From Azospirillum canadense (lineage in GTDB: Bacteria; Pseudomonadota; Alphaproteobacteria; Azospirillales; Azospirillaceae), in NCBI RefSeq assembly GCF_025961225.1, contig NZ_JAOQNG010000010.1, forward strand, positions 1,540,501 to 1,604,500: a stretch of DNA of 64,000 bases, written 5' to 3'. The position numbers were made by a program, and so were the translations under genes. The notes under the pieces were generated by a model. It was not told the DNA's origin, did not search any database, and saw nothing but the letters and a program-made list of their open reading frames with translations. Below, one piece after another: positions 26,358-35,796 of the stretch (within the stretch, counting starts at the first letter, position 1; the number at the start of each line of letters is the position of its first letter).

Positions 26358-27927
26358 CGTGATCATCATCGGCTCGGGCGCCGGCGGCGGCACGCTGGCT
26401 TACCATCTGGCCCCGACCGGAAAGCGCATCCTGCTGCTGGAGCGCGGCGAGCATCTGCCCCGCGAGCGCGACAACTGGGACAGCCGCGCCGTGGTGGTGG
26501 AGGGCAAGTACAAGGCGCCGGAGACCTGGTACGACAAGGACGGCCGCCCCTTCCACCCCGGCACCCATTACTGCGTGGGCGGCAACACAAAATTCTACGG
26601 CGCCGTGCTGTTCCGCCTGCGGGAGCGGGACTTCGGCCCCCTGCACCACAAATCCGGCATCTCCCCGCCCTGGCCCATTTCCTACGCCGACCTCGCGCCC
26701 TATTACACGCGGGCGGAACGGCTCTATTCCGTGCATGGGGAGCGCGGCAGCGACCCGACCGAGCCGCCCTGCGACGACCCCTACCCACACCCGCCGGTCA
26801 GCCACGAGCCGCGCATACAGGCGCTGTTCGACGACCTGAAGCGCGCCGGCCAGCGCCCGTTCGCCCTGCCCGTCGGCATCCGCCTGGACGAGACCCGGCC
26901 GCACCGCAGCGACTGCGTGCGCTGTTCCACCTGCGACGGCTTCCCCTGCCTTGTCCAGGCCAAGGCGGACGCGCACGTCACCTGCGTCGCCCCGGCACTG
27001 GAGCACCCGAACATCACGCTGCTGACCGGTTCCTACGTCGAGCGGCTGGAGACCAGCCCGTCGGGGCGGGAGGTCACCGGCGTGGTCGTCCGCCGCGACG
27101 GCGTGGAGGAAACATACCGGGCGGACATCGTCGTGGTGTCCTGCGGGGCCATCAACTCCGCGGCCCTGCTGCTGCGCTCCGCCAGCGACCGGCATCCGGG
27201 TGGGCTCGCCAACCGGTCGGGCGTGGTCGGGCGGCATTACATGTGCCACCTGAACTCCGCCCTGATCGCCGTGTCGCGGCGGCCCAACCCGACGCGCTTC
27301 CAGAAGACGCTGGGGCTGAACGATTTCTACTTCGGCGCCGACGACTGGGACTTCCCGCTCGGCCACATCCAGATGCTGGGCAAGACCGACGCGGCGATGG
27401 TTTCCGCGGAGAGCCACGGCCTGCTGCCGACCGGCGCGGCGGAGCGCTTCGCCTCCCACGCGCTCGACTTCTGGCTGACGTCGGAGGATCTGCCCGACCC
27501 CGACAACCGCGTGGAGGTCGGCCGCGACGGGCGCATCACCCTGCGTTACACCCCCAACAACGTCGAGGCGCACGAGCGGCTGACCGTGAAGCTGAAGCAG
27601 CTTCTGCGTCACATCGACTGTGAGCGCACGCTGATCCCGCGCGAGGCCTATTTCGGCAAGCGCATCCCCATTGCCGGTACCGGCCACCAGAACGGCACGA
27701 TCCGCTTCGGCCACGACCCGGAGACGTCGGCGCTGGACGTCAACTGCAAGGCCCACGACCTCGACAACCTCTACGTCGTGGACGCGAGCTTCTTCCCCAG
27801 CAGTGCCGCGGTGAACCCGACGCTGACCATCATCGCCAACGCGCTGCGCGTCGGCGACCACTTGGTCGAGCGCCTAGGCGCGCAAAAGCTCACCGCGCGC
27901 CTGGGCGCGCGGGGAGGTGCGGCATGA
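26323..27927 (+). CDS. GMC-family FAD oxidoreductase
   Basis: 534 residues. The FAD-binding dinucleotide motif IIGSGAGGGTLAYHL is at about 15-29, followed by CVGGNTKFYGAVLFR and a cysteine-rich stretch (CVRCSTCDGFPC, about 200-211). The C-terminal GMC_oxred_C region has GTGHQNGTIRFG and the ending SAAVNPTLTIIANALR. Relatives oxidise sugars, sugar acids or alcohols and pass electrons to a cytochrome or quinone. The Cys cluster is suggestive of a metal or disulphide site. The start lies inside the aquaporin gene, with AGGGAGG before it. Confidence 0.88.
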   Translation: MSKDPMSMGRYDVIIIGSGAGGGTLAYHLAPTGKRILLLERGEHLPRERDNWDSRAVVVEGKYKAPETWYDKDGRPFHPGTHYCVGGNTKFYGAVLFRLRERDFGPLHHKSGISPPWPISYADLAPYYTRAERLYSVHGERGSDPTEPPCDDPYPHPPVSHEPRIQALFDDLKRAGQRPFALPVGIRLDETRPHRSDCVRCSTCDGFPCLVQAKADAHVTCVAPALEHPNITLLTGSYVERLETSPSGREVTGVVVRRDGVEETYRADIVVVSCGAINSAALLLRSASDRHPGGLANRSGVVGRHYMCHLNSALIAVSRRPNPTRFQKTLGLNDFYFGADDWDFPLGHIQMLGKTDAAMVSAESHGLLPTGAAERFASHALDFWLTSEDLPDPDNRVEVGRDGRITLRYTPNNVEAHERLTVKLKQLLRHIDCERTLIPREAYFGKRIPIAGTGHQNGTIRFGHDPETSALDVNCKAHDLDNLYVVDASFFPSSAAVNPTLTIIANALRVGDHLVERLGAQKLTARLGARGGAA

Positions 27928-28943
27928 AACGCTCGCCCCTGCCCCTCCTCTTCCTCGCCGGTTTTGTCGTCCTGCTGTCGGCCGCGGCGGTCCGGGCGCA
28001 GACGGTGCGCGCGGTGGACGCCGTGGGCATCACCGTGTCCGACATGGACCGCGCCTTGGCCTTCTACCGCGACGTCCTGACCTTCGAGCCGGTGTCCGAT
28101 ATGGAGGTCTCCGGCGACGCCTACGAGCGGCTGACCGGCGTCTTCGGCGCCCGCATCCACATCGTCCGCCTGCGGCTGGGTGCGGAGGCCATCGAGCTGA
28201 TCCAATACATCGCGCCGGAGGGCCGGCCGATCCCCGCGGATTCCCGCAGCAACGACCGTTGGTTCCAGCACATCGCCATCATCACCGGCGACATGGACGC
28301 GGCCTACGCCCGGCTGCGCGCGGCCAGGGTGCGCCACGCCTCCACCGGGCCGCAGACCCTGCCTGACTGGAACCCGAACGCCGGCGGCATCCGGGCCTTC
28401 TACTTCAAGGACCCGGACGGCAACCCGCTGGAGATCCTGCAATTCCCGCCGGGCAAGGGCGATCCGCGCTGGCAGAAAGCCGATGAGAGAGCCAAGGGCC
28501 GCCTGTTCCTGGGCATCGACCACACCGCCATCGTCGTTGCCGACACCGACGCCAGCCTCGCCCTCTACCGTGACCGCCTCGGCTTGCGCATTGCGGGCAC
28601 CAGCGAGAATTATGGGACGGAGCAAGAGCATCTGAACAACGTCTTCGGCGCCCGGCTGCGCATCACGACGCTGCGTGCCCTAAGTGGGCCGGGCATCGAA
28701 TTCCTGGAGTACCTCGCCCCACGCGACGGCCGCCCCGCCCCCGCCGACACCCGCGCCAACGACCTGTGGCACGAGCAGGTGACCCTGCTGACCGACGACG
28801 ATCCCGGCCCCGCCGCCGTCGCCCTGCCGGACCCGGTCCTCGGCCTCGCCCGCGCGGTGATGGCGCGCGACCCGGACGGGCACGCCTACCTCCTCGGCAA
28901 CGCCCTTGGGCAGCCCTTGCGAACGGAGTTGAACCATGAGTGA
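27924..28943 (+). CDS. secreted protein with two VOC (glyoxalase-like) domains
   Basis: 339 residues. A signal peptide (LPLLFLAGFVVLLSAAAVRA) is followed by VOC domain 1 (about 30-180: GITVSDMDRALAFYRDVLTF, FYFKDPDGNPLEILQFP) and VOC domain 2 (about 190-335: IDHTAIVVADTDASLALYRD, MARDPDGHAYLL). Metal-ligand His/Glu positions are present in both. The substrate is unknown; a periplasmic place is inferred from the signal. The ATG overlaps the GMC stop (ATGA), and the end overlaps the next gene by 8 bp. Confidence 0.85.
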   Translation: MKRSPLPLLFLAGFVVLLSAAAVRAQTVRAVDAVGITVSDMDRALAFYRDVLTFEPVSDMEVSGDAYERLTGVFGARIHIVRLRLGAEAIELIQYIAPEGRPIPADSRSNDRWFQHIAIITGDMDAAYARLRAARVRHASTGPQTLPDWNPNAGGIRAFYFKDPDGNPLEILQFPPGKGDPRWQKADERAKGRLFLGIDHTAIVVADTDASLALYRDRLGLRIAGTSENYGTEQEHLNNVFGARLRITTLRALSGPGIEFLEYLAPRDGRPAPADTRANDLWHEQVTLLTDDDPGPAAVALPDPVLGLARAVMARDPDGHAYLLGNALGQPLRTELNHE

Positions 28944-31017
28944 ACGCCTCGCCATCGCCGTGCGCGATGCGCTGCACGTCGCGCAGCGGGCCGCCGGGCC
29001 GGCGCTGGACCTCGCCATCCGCCTGTGGCTGGCCCAGGCCTTCTGGGTGTCGGGCATCGTCAAGCTGCACGACTGGAGCCAAGCGCTCTACCTCGCCCAA
29101 TACGAATACCCGGTGTCGTGGCTGGACCCGCTGCCCGCCGCCTGGATCGGCGCAGGCATCGAGTTGCTCTGCCCGCCGCTGCTGGTCCTGGGGCTTGCCA
29201 CGCGCTTTGCGGCGCTGCCCATGCTGGCGCTCGTGCTGGTCGCGCAGTTCGCCTACCGACCGCTCGACGCGCATCTCGTGCAGGCGGCGCTGCTGGCGTG
29301 GCTGGCGGTCATGGGCGCGGGGCCGCTGTCGCTCGACCGGCGGCTGGCGCGGGGCCTGCCGGACAGCGCGCTGCCCTTCGCCAAACCGGCGGCGCGCGTC
29401 CTGGAGGCCGTCACGCGTCTCGGCGGACCGTCGGTGCAACTGGCGTTGCGGTTGTTGGTTGCGGGCATCGTCCTGCGCTCCGGCGACCCGGTCGGATCCG
29501 TCGGAGCCCTTTTGCTGGCCTTCGGTTTGGGCTCTCGATTGGTGGCGCTGGCCTTGGCCGGGCTGATACCGGCCTCCGCGGCTCTCTCCTGGCCGTTGTT
29601 GCTCGGCGTCGTCGCGGTCTTCGGGCCGGGGCCGCTGTCGCTTGATCATCTCGTCCGTCAATCCATTGCCCGGCGCTGGCCGCGGCTGGCCGGCACCACG
29701 CCACCGCTGCCGGAGGACGCACCGCACGTGGTCGTGGTCGGCGGTGGCTTCGGCGGGCTGGCGGCGGTGCGGGGGCTGGCGCAGGCACCTTGCCGCGTGA
29801 CGCTGATCGACCGGCGCAACCACCACCTGTTCCAACCCCTGCTCTATCAGGTGGCGACCGCCAGCCTGTCGCCCGCCGACATCGCCACGCCGATCCGCAG
29901 CCTGCTGCGCGACCAGGGAAACGCCCGCGTCCTGCTGGGCCGCGTGGTCGGCGTGGACAGCGACACCCGCGCGGTGCGGCTGGAGGACGGGCGCGCGGTC
30001 GCCTACGACCATCTCGTGCTCGCCACCGGCGCCCGGCACGGCTATTTCGGCCGCGAGGAGTGGGAACCCTTCGCCCCCGGCCTGAAGAAGGTCGAGGACG
30101 CGACGGAGATCCGTCGCCGCCTGTTGCTGGCCTTCGAGGAGGCGGAAAACAGCGACGACCCGTCGCTCCGCCGCGCCTTCCTGACCTTCGTGGTGGTCGG
30201 CGGCGGCCCTACGGGCGTGGAACTGGCCGGCGCCATCGCCGAACTGGCCCGCCACGGGCTGGAGGGCGAGTTCCGCGCCATCGACCCGGCCGAGGCCCGC
30301 GTCCTGCTGGTGCAGTCCGCCCCACGCATCCTGCCCACCTTCCCGGAACCGCTGTCGGCGCAAGCCGCCGCGTCCCTGGAATCGCTGGGCGTCACCGTCC
30401 TGACCGGCAGCGCGGTGGAGGCGGTTGACGAGTCGGGCGTGACGGTGTCCGGAACGCGCATCGCGGCGCGCACCGTCTTCTGGGCGGCCGGGGTCGTCGC
30501 CTCGCCCGCCGCGCGTTGGCTGGGGGTGGAGGCCGACCGCGCCGGCCGTGTGCCGGTCGGTCCCGACCTGTCGGTGCCAGGCTTGGACAACGTTTTCGCC
30601 ATCGGCGACACGGCGCTCAACCGCGGCTGGGACGGCCAACCGGTGCCCGGCCTCGCCCCGGCGGCCAAGCAGGGCGGCGCCCATGTCGCCCGCGTGATCC
30701 GCGCCCGGCTGGAGGGGCGGCCCGCCCCGGCGCCCTTCCGCTACCGCCACGCCGGCAGCCTCGCCACCATCGGGCGCAAGGCGGCGGTCGCGGACTTCGG
30801 CCGGCTGCGCCTGACCGGGGCCGCCGCCTGGTGGCTGTGGGGCGTGGTGCACGTCCTGTTCCTGTCGGGCATGCGCAATCGGTTGGGCGTGGCCGTGGAG
30901 TGGTTCTGGGCCTACCTGACCTTGCGCCAGGGAACCCGCCTGATCACGGGCCCAGCCAGCGCCCCGACGGCGCAGGCCGCCGCCCCGCCCGTCCCCGCGC
31001 TCGAACGCGCCTCATGA
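28936..31017 (+). CDS. tandem DoxX membrane domain fused to a type II NADH dehydrogenase-like flavoprotein
   Basis: 693 residues. Residues 25-140 are a DoxX domain (DLAIRLWLAQAFWVSGIVKLHDW, ending GAGPLSLD); quoted in parts, LAIRLW and SGIVKLHDW. Residues about 165-245 look like a second, shorter DoxX repeat ending GPGPLSLDHLV. From residue 264 an NDH-2 fold follows: FAD site VVVVGGGFGGLAAVRG, HHLFQPLLYQVATASLSP, NADH site FVVVGGGPTGVELAG (about 420), FAIGDTAL and PAAKQGGAHVARVI. A hydrophobic C-terminal stretch (WGVVHVLFLSGMRNRLG) is present. NDH-2 passes electrons from NAD(P)H to quinone, and the DoxX part would anchor it and perhaps bind quinone. The fusion is unusual. Confidence 0.88.
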   Translation: MSERLAIAVRDALHVAQRAAGPALDLAIRLWLAQAFWVSGIVKLHDWSQALYLAQYEYPVSWLDPLPAAWIGAGIELLCPPLLVLGLATRFAALPMLALVLVAQFAYRPLDAHLVQAALLAWLAVMGAGPLSLDRRLARGLPDSALPFAKPAARVLEAVTRLGGPSVQLALRLLVAGIVLRSGDPVGSVGALLLAFGLGSRLVALALAGLIPASAALSWPLLLGVVAVFGPGPLSLDHLVRQSIARRWPRLAGTTPPLPEDAPHVVVVGGGFGGLAAVRGLAQAPCRVTLIDRRNHHLFQPLLYQVATASLSPADIATPIRSLLRDQGNARVLLGRVVGVDSDTRAVRLEDGRAVAYDHLVLATGARHGYFGREEWEPFAPGLKKVEDATEIRRRLLLAFEEAENSDDPSLRRAFLTFVVVGGGPTGVELAGAIAELARHGLEGEFRAIDPAEARVLLVQSAPRILPTFPEPLSAQAAASLESLGVTVLTGSAVEAVDESGVTVSGTRIAARTVFWAAGVVASPAARWLGVEADRAGRVPVGPDLSVPGLDNVFAIGDTALNRGWDGQPVPGLAPAAKQGGAHVARVIRARLEGRPAPAPFRYRHAGSLATIGRKAAVADFGRLRLTGAAAWWLWGVVHVLFLSGMRNRLGVAVEWFWAYLTLRQGTRLITGPASAPTAQAAAPPVPALERAS

Positions 31018-31032
31018 GAGAGGAGAAGGGCC

Positions 31033-33096
31033 ATGACTCTGGTCATGACGCGTCCCGCATCCACCACCGTCGCCGACGGCATGGACCTGATGCCGATCCG
31101 CTTCGGCCGCGCCGTCTGCGGTGACCTGACCCAGGCGGAGCGGCGGGAATGGTGGCTCGCCAACGGGCTCGGTGCCTACGCCGCCGGGACCATCGCCGGA
31201 AGCCTGACGCGGCGCTACCACGGTCTGCTGGTCGCCCCGGTGGAGCCACCGCTCGGCCGCCGGCTGGTCTTCGCCAAGGCCGACGCCACGCTGATTGCCG
31301 ATGGGCGGGAATGGCCGCTGTTCACCAACCGCTGGGCCAGCGGCGCCCTCGCCCCCACCGGGCACGAGCATGCGGAGAGCTTCCACCTCGACAGGCGCAT
31401 CCCGGTCTGGACCTACGCGGTCGCTGGCCGACGGGTCGAGGCGCGGGTGTGGCTGGAGCAGGGTAAGAACACCGTCACCACCGCGTGGCGTCTGCATCCC
31501 GACGCCGGGGATGGGGACGGCGTCGCCTTGCGCGTGACCCTGCTGGTCAACGGCCGCGACCATCACGGCACCACGGACCGCCACGGCTTCAACCCGGACC
31601 TCCGGACGGACGCCCCCGACCGGCTGCGCGTGGTCGAGCCTGGCGGCTTCACCCTGACGCTCCACGCCCCCAGTGGCCGGATCGAGCCCCGCCGCGACTG
31701 GCACGCCGACTTCCTGCTGCCCATAGAGGAGGAGCGCGGCCTTGCCCCCGTGGACCACCACCTGTGCGTGGGCGACGCGGTCTTCAACCTGCGCCCCGGT
31801 CAATGGGTCGGCGTGGTCGGCAGCCTGGAGGCGGAGGCCGACACGGACATCCCCGCCTCCCTCGCCCGCCGCCGCGCGCAGGAGGCCGCGGTGCTGGACT
31901 CGGCCGACGATGCGCTGCCGGAGATGGCCGATGCCCCTGGCTGGGTGCGGCGGCTGGTTTTGGCCTGCGACAGCTTCCTCTTCGCGCGGCCCCTGCCCGG
32001 CGTGCCGGACGGGCAATCGGTGATTGCCGGATACCCGTGGTTCGGCGACTGGGGCCGCGACACCATGATCGCCCTGCCCGGCCTGACGCTCGCCACCGGG
32101 CGGGCCGACAGCGCGCGGCGCATCCTGGAGACCTTCGCCCGCTTCGTGGACCACGGCATGCTGCCCAACGTCTTCCCCGGCGCCGGGGAGCGGGCCGACT
32201 ACAACACGGTGGACGCCGCTCTCTGGTACGTCGAGGCGTGGCGCGCTTATGTCGAGGCCACCGGCGATCTGGATGCGCTGGCCCGCACGTTCCCGGTGCT
32301 GGCGGACATCATCGATTGGCACCGCCGCGGCACCCGTTACGGCATTGGGGAGGATCCAGCCGACGGCCTGCTGCGCGCGGGGGAACCGGGGCTGCAACTG
32401 ACCTGGATGGACGCCAAGATTGGCGACTGGGTGGTGACGCCCCGCCATGGCAAGCCGGTGGAGATCAACGCGCTGTGGTTCAACGCGCTGCGCGCCATGG
32501 CCGGCTTCGCGGACCGGCTCGGCCGGCCTGCCGGCTTCTATGTGGAAGCGGCGGAGAAGGTGCGGTGCTCCTTCACCCGCTTCATCAGACCGCAAGGCGG
32601 CCTTTACGACGTGATCGACGGCCCGGACGGCGACGCCACCATCCGCCCCAACCAGATTTTCGCCGTCAGCCTGCCCTTCTCCCCGTTGGAACCCGCCGTG
32701 CAGGCCCGCGTGGTCGCCGAATGCCGGCGGGAGCTTCTGACCAGCCACGGCCTGCGCTCCCTTGCTCCGGACCACCCCGACTATCGCGGCCACTACCACG
32801 GCGGCGTGTGGGAGCGCGACGGCGGCTACCACCAGGGGCCGGTCTGGGCTTGGCTGATCGGCCCCTTCGCGCTGGCCGTGCACCGGGTCACCGGCGACGC
32901 CGACGCGGCGCAACGGCTGCTGGAGCCCATCGCCGACCACCTGACCGACGCAGCACTCGGCCAGGTCAGCGAGATTTTCGACGGCGCCCCGCCGCACACC
33001 CCGCGCGGCTGCCCCGTCCAGGCCTGGTCGGCCGCCTGCGTGCTGGAGGCATGGTGGCGGCTGGAACAAACGAAATCATCGAACGGGAGGACCTGA
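31033..33096 (+). CDS. glycogen debranching enzyme / amylo-alpha-1,6-glucosidase family
   Basis: 687 residues. The N-terminal GDE_N domain contains REWWLANGLGAYAAGTIAG and TRRYHGLLVAP. The C-terminal (alpha/alpha)6 catalytic domain contains IAGYPWFGDWGRDTMIALPG with the typical acid residues, YNTVDAALWYVEA, LTWMDAKIGDW and HYHGGVWERDGGYHQGPVW. It would cleave alpha-1,6 branches in glycogen-like glucans in the cytoplasm (no signal peptide). GAGAGGAGAAGGGCC precedes the ATG. It is followed after 3 bp by a GH63-like gene. Confidence 0.9.
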   Translation: MTLVMTRPASTTVADGMDLMPIRFGRAVCGDLTQAERREWWLANGLGAYAAGTIAGSLTRRYHGLLVAPVEPPLGRRLVFAKADATLIADGREWPLFTNRWASGALAPTGHEHAESFHLDRRIPVWTYAVAGRRVEARVWLEQGKNTVTTAWRLHPDAGDGDGVALRVTLLVNGRDHHGTTDRHGFNPDLRTDAPDRLRVVEPGGFTLTLHAPSGRIEPRRDWHADFLLPIEEERGLAPVDHHLCVGDAVFNLRPGQWVGVVGSLEAEADTDIPASLARRRAQEAAVLDSADDALPEMADAPGWVRRLVLACDSFLFARPLPGVPDGQSVIAGYPWFGDWGRDTMIALPGLTLATGRADSARRILETFARFVDHGMLPNVFPGAGERADYNTVDAALWYVEAWRAYVEATGDLDALARTFPVLADIIDWHRRGTRYGIGEDPADGLLRAGEPGLQLTWMDAKIGDWVVTPRHGKPVEINALWFNALRAMAGFADRLGRPAGFYVEAAEKVRCSFTRFIRPQGGLYDVIDGPDGDATIRPNQIFAVSLPFSPLEPAVQARVVAECRRELLTSHGLRSLAPDHPDYRGHYHGGVWERDGGYHQGPVWAWLIGPFALAVHRVTGDADAAQRLLEPIADHLTDAALGQVSEIFDGAPPHTPRGCPVQAWSAACVLEAWWRLEQTKSSNGRT

Positions 33097-33099
33097 ACC

Positions 33100-35790
33100 A
33101 TGCGGAACGCGGAACGGCAACGCCTCGAATCCCAACGCACCGGCGCCGAGAACTGGCGGCTGTGGGGTCCCTACCTGTCGGAACGGGCCTGGGGCACGGT
33201 GCGCGAGGACTACAGCCCCCACGGCACCGCCTGGGAGGATTTCAGCCACGACCAGGCGCGATTCCGCGCCTACCGCTGGAGCGAGGACGGGCTGGGTGGC
33301 ATCAGCGACGAGCAGCAGCGGCTGTGCTTCGCGCTGGCCCTGTGGAACGGCCGCGACCCGATCCTGAAGGAGCGCGCCTTCGGCCTGACCGGCAACGAGG
33401 GCAACCGCGGCGAGGACGTGAAGGAGTTCTATTTCCACCGCGACGCCACGCCGAGCCACAGCTGGCTGCGCTACCTCTACAAATACCCGCAGGCCGAATT
33501 TCCCTATGGCCGCCTGCTCTTCGAGAACCGCCTGCGCGGCCGCACCGACCCGCCCTTCGGGCTGCTCGACAGCGGCGTGTTCGACGACGGGCGCTATTGG
33601 GACGTCGAGGTCACCCACGCCAAGGCCGGCCCGGACGCGATCCACATCCGCATCGAGGCCGCCAACCGCGGCCCCGAGCCCGCCACCCTGCACCTGCTGC
33701 CCACCCTGTGGTTCCGCAACACGTGGAGTTGGGCGAACAATGCCCGGCGCCCGATCCTGCGCGCCATCAATCCGCCGGCCGGCGCCGCCTGGGCGATCCG
33801 GGCGGAACATCCGGAGCTTGGCGCCTACCATCTCTACGGCACCGCGCCCGCCGAGTTGCTGTTCACCGAGAACGACAGCAACGCAGAGCGGCTGTGGGGC
33901 ATCCCCAACGCCACGCCCCATGTGAAGGACAGCTTCCATCGCCGCGTGGTCCAGGGTGAGACCGGCGCGGTCAACCCGGCGCGGGAGGGCACCAAGGCGG
34001 CGCCGTGGTACGTTCTGGATGTGCCGGCGGGGGAGGCGCGCACCATCGACCTCGTGCTCTCCGCCTCGTCTCTGGCCGAGCCCTTCGCCCGCACCGCCGC
34101 CGTGTTCGCCGCACGCCGTCGCGAGGCCGACGCCTTCTACGATGCGCTGCTCCCCGATGCGGACGCGGAGGACAGGCGGGTGCTGCGGCAGGCGCTGGCC
34201 GGGATGATCTGGTGCAAGCAGTTCTTCCACTACGACGTGGAGCGCTGGCTCGACGGCGACCGGCTGCCGCCCCCGGAAAGCCGCAAGGGAGGCCGCAACC
34301 GGTCCTGGAAGCACCTGAAGTCGTCCGACATCATCTCCATGCCCGATACGTGGGAGTATCCATGGTTCGCGGCCTGGGACCTCGCCTACCATTGCGCGGC
34401 GCTGGCGCTGGCGGACGTGGACTTTGCCAAGGACCAGATCGAGGTCCTGCTGTCCGAACGCTTCCTGCATCCCAACGGCCAAATCCCGGCGTACGAATGG
34501 GCCTTCGGCGACGTCAACCCGCCGGTGCACGCCATGGCCGCGCTGAAGGTCTTCCGGGCGGAGCGGGTGCAGCGCGGCGAGGGCGACACGCACTTCCTGC
34601 ACCGCGTTTTCCACAAGCTGCTGCTGAACTACGCCTGGTGGGTGAACCGCAAGGACGCCGACGGGCACAACGTGTTCGAGGGCGGTTTCCTCGGGCTCGA
34701 CAACATCTCGGTCTTCGACCGCTCGCAGCCGCTTCCCCCCGGCTACAGCCTGAAGCAGGCCGACGCCACCGGCTGGATGGCCATGTTCGCCCTGAACATG
34801 GTGGTCATGGCGCTGGAACTGGCGGCGGAGGACCCGGACTACGAGGACATCGCCATCCAGATTTACCAGCAGTTCCTCAGCATCGCGAACACCATCGGTG
34901 GAAATGTCCCGGGGGCGGTGTCGCTGTGGGACGACGCGGACGGCTTCTTCAAGGATCTGATCGTCGGACCGGACGGCACGGTGTCGCGCGTGAACGTCTA
35001 CTCCATGGTCGGACTGATCCCGCTCTTCGCGACGGAGGTGGTGGACCGCCGGCTGCTGGAACGCGTGCCGCGCTTCCGCCGCATGCTCACCCACCATAAG
35101 GGCGGCAAGTTCCAGGGCAGCTATGTCTGCGCCTGCCCGGACTGGGAGAACGAGCGCGGCGAGCATCTGCTGGCGCTGGTCGACCACACGATGTTGCCGC
35201 GCATCCTGCAACGGCTGCTCGACCGCGACCAGTTCCTGTCCGACTACGGCATCCGCAGCGTCAGCCGCATCCACGCGGAGCACCGGCACCTGGGCGACCT
35301 GCCCGGCGTGGGCCAGGCGCTGATCGAGTATGTGCCGGGTGAGTCCACCTCCGGCCTGTTCGGCGGCAACTCCAACTGGCGCGGTCCGGTGTGGATGCCC
35401 GTCAACTACACGCTCGTCCAGTCCATCGAGAAGTTCCACCGCTTCCTGGGCGATGCCTACCGCGTGCCCGTGCCCTGCCTCGGCGGCCGGGATCTGACGC
35501 TGAAGGAGATCGCGACGCTGATCGCCGACCGGCTGGTATCGCTCTACCGTCCGGACGAGACCGGCCGGCGACCGGTCTATTGCACCCAGCCGTGCTTTCA
35601 CGACGACCCGCACTGGCGCGACCTGCTGCTGTTCTACGAATACTTCCACGCCGACACCGGCCAGGGCCTGGGTGCGGCGCACCAGACCGGCTGGACGGGC
35701 TTGCTCGCCAACCTCGTCCTGCGGCGCTACCGGACGGACATCCCGGAATACTGGAAAGAGCGGAGCGTGGAGGAGGTGTTGGAGGTGTAG
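33100..35790 (+). CDS. GH63-like (MGH1-type) glucosidase
   Basis: 896 residues. The N-terminal half has RTGAENWRLWGPYLSERAWG and a beta-sandwich (about 1-330). The (alpha/alpha)6 catalytic half has FFHYDVERWLDGD, MPDTWEYPWFAAWDLAYH, AYEWAFGDVNPPVHA, LGLDNISVFDRS and GNSNWRGPVWMPVNYTL, which match the mannosyl-oligosaccharide glucosidase-like bacterial group. It probably releases glucose from an alpha-glucoside or mannosylglycerate-type solute; the exact substrate is unknown. No signal peptide. It is the last gene of the operon; the stop lies only 6 bp from the convergent LysR stop. Confidence 0.88.
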   Translation: MRNAERQRLESQRTGAENWRLWGPYLSERAWGTVREDYSPHGTAWEDFSHDQARFRAYRWSEDGLGGISDEQQRLCFALALWNGRDPILKERAFGLTGNEGNRGEDVKEFYFHRDATPSHSWLRYLYKYPQAEFPYGRLLFENRLRGRTDPPFGLLDSGVFDDGRYWDVEVTHAKAGPDAIHIRIEAANRGPEPATLHLLPTLWFRNTWSWANNARRPILRAINPPAGAAWAIRAEHPELGAYHLYGTAPAELLFTENDSNAERLWGIPNATPHVKDSFHRRVVQGETGAVNPAREGTKAAPWYVLDVPAGEARTIDLVLSASSLAEPFARTAAVFAARRREADAFYDALLPDADAEDRRVLRQALAGMIWCKQFFHYDVERWLDGDRLPPPESRKGGRNRSWKHLKSSDIISMPDTWEYPWFAAWDLAYHCAALALADVDFAKDQIEVLLSERFLHPNGQIPAYEWAFGDVNPPVHAMAALKVFRAERVQRGEGDTHFLHRVFHKLLLNYAWWVNRKDADGHNVFEGGFLGLDNISVFDRSQPLPPGYSLKQADATGWMAMFALNMVVMALELAAEDPDYEDIAIQIYQQFLSIANTIGGNVPGAVSLWDDADGFFKDLIVGPDGTVSRVNVYSMVGLIPLFATEVVDRRLLERVPRFRRMLTHHKGGKFQGSYVCACPDWENERGEHLLALVDHTMLPRILQRLLDRDQFLSDYGIRSVSRIHAEHRHLGDLPGVGQALIEYVPGESTSGLFGGNSNWRGPVWMPVNYTLVQSIEKFHRFLGDAYRVPVPCLGGRDLTLKEIATLIADRLVSLYRPDETGRRPVYCTQPCFHDDPHWRDLLLFYEYFHADTGQGLGAAHQTGWTGLLANLVLRRYRTDIPEYWKERSVEEVLEV

Positions 35791-35796
35791 GGGGTC

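Noticed and set aside
28663..30852. 729-codon minus-strand frame opposite the DoxX-NDH-2 gene
   Set aside because: The plus strand carries clear FAD, NADH and DoxX motifs, so the antisense frame is compositional.
33076..35682. 868-codon minus-strand frame opposite the GH63-like gene
   Set aside because: Same reason; the GH63-type catalytic motifs are on the plus strand.
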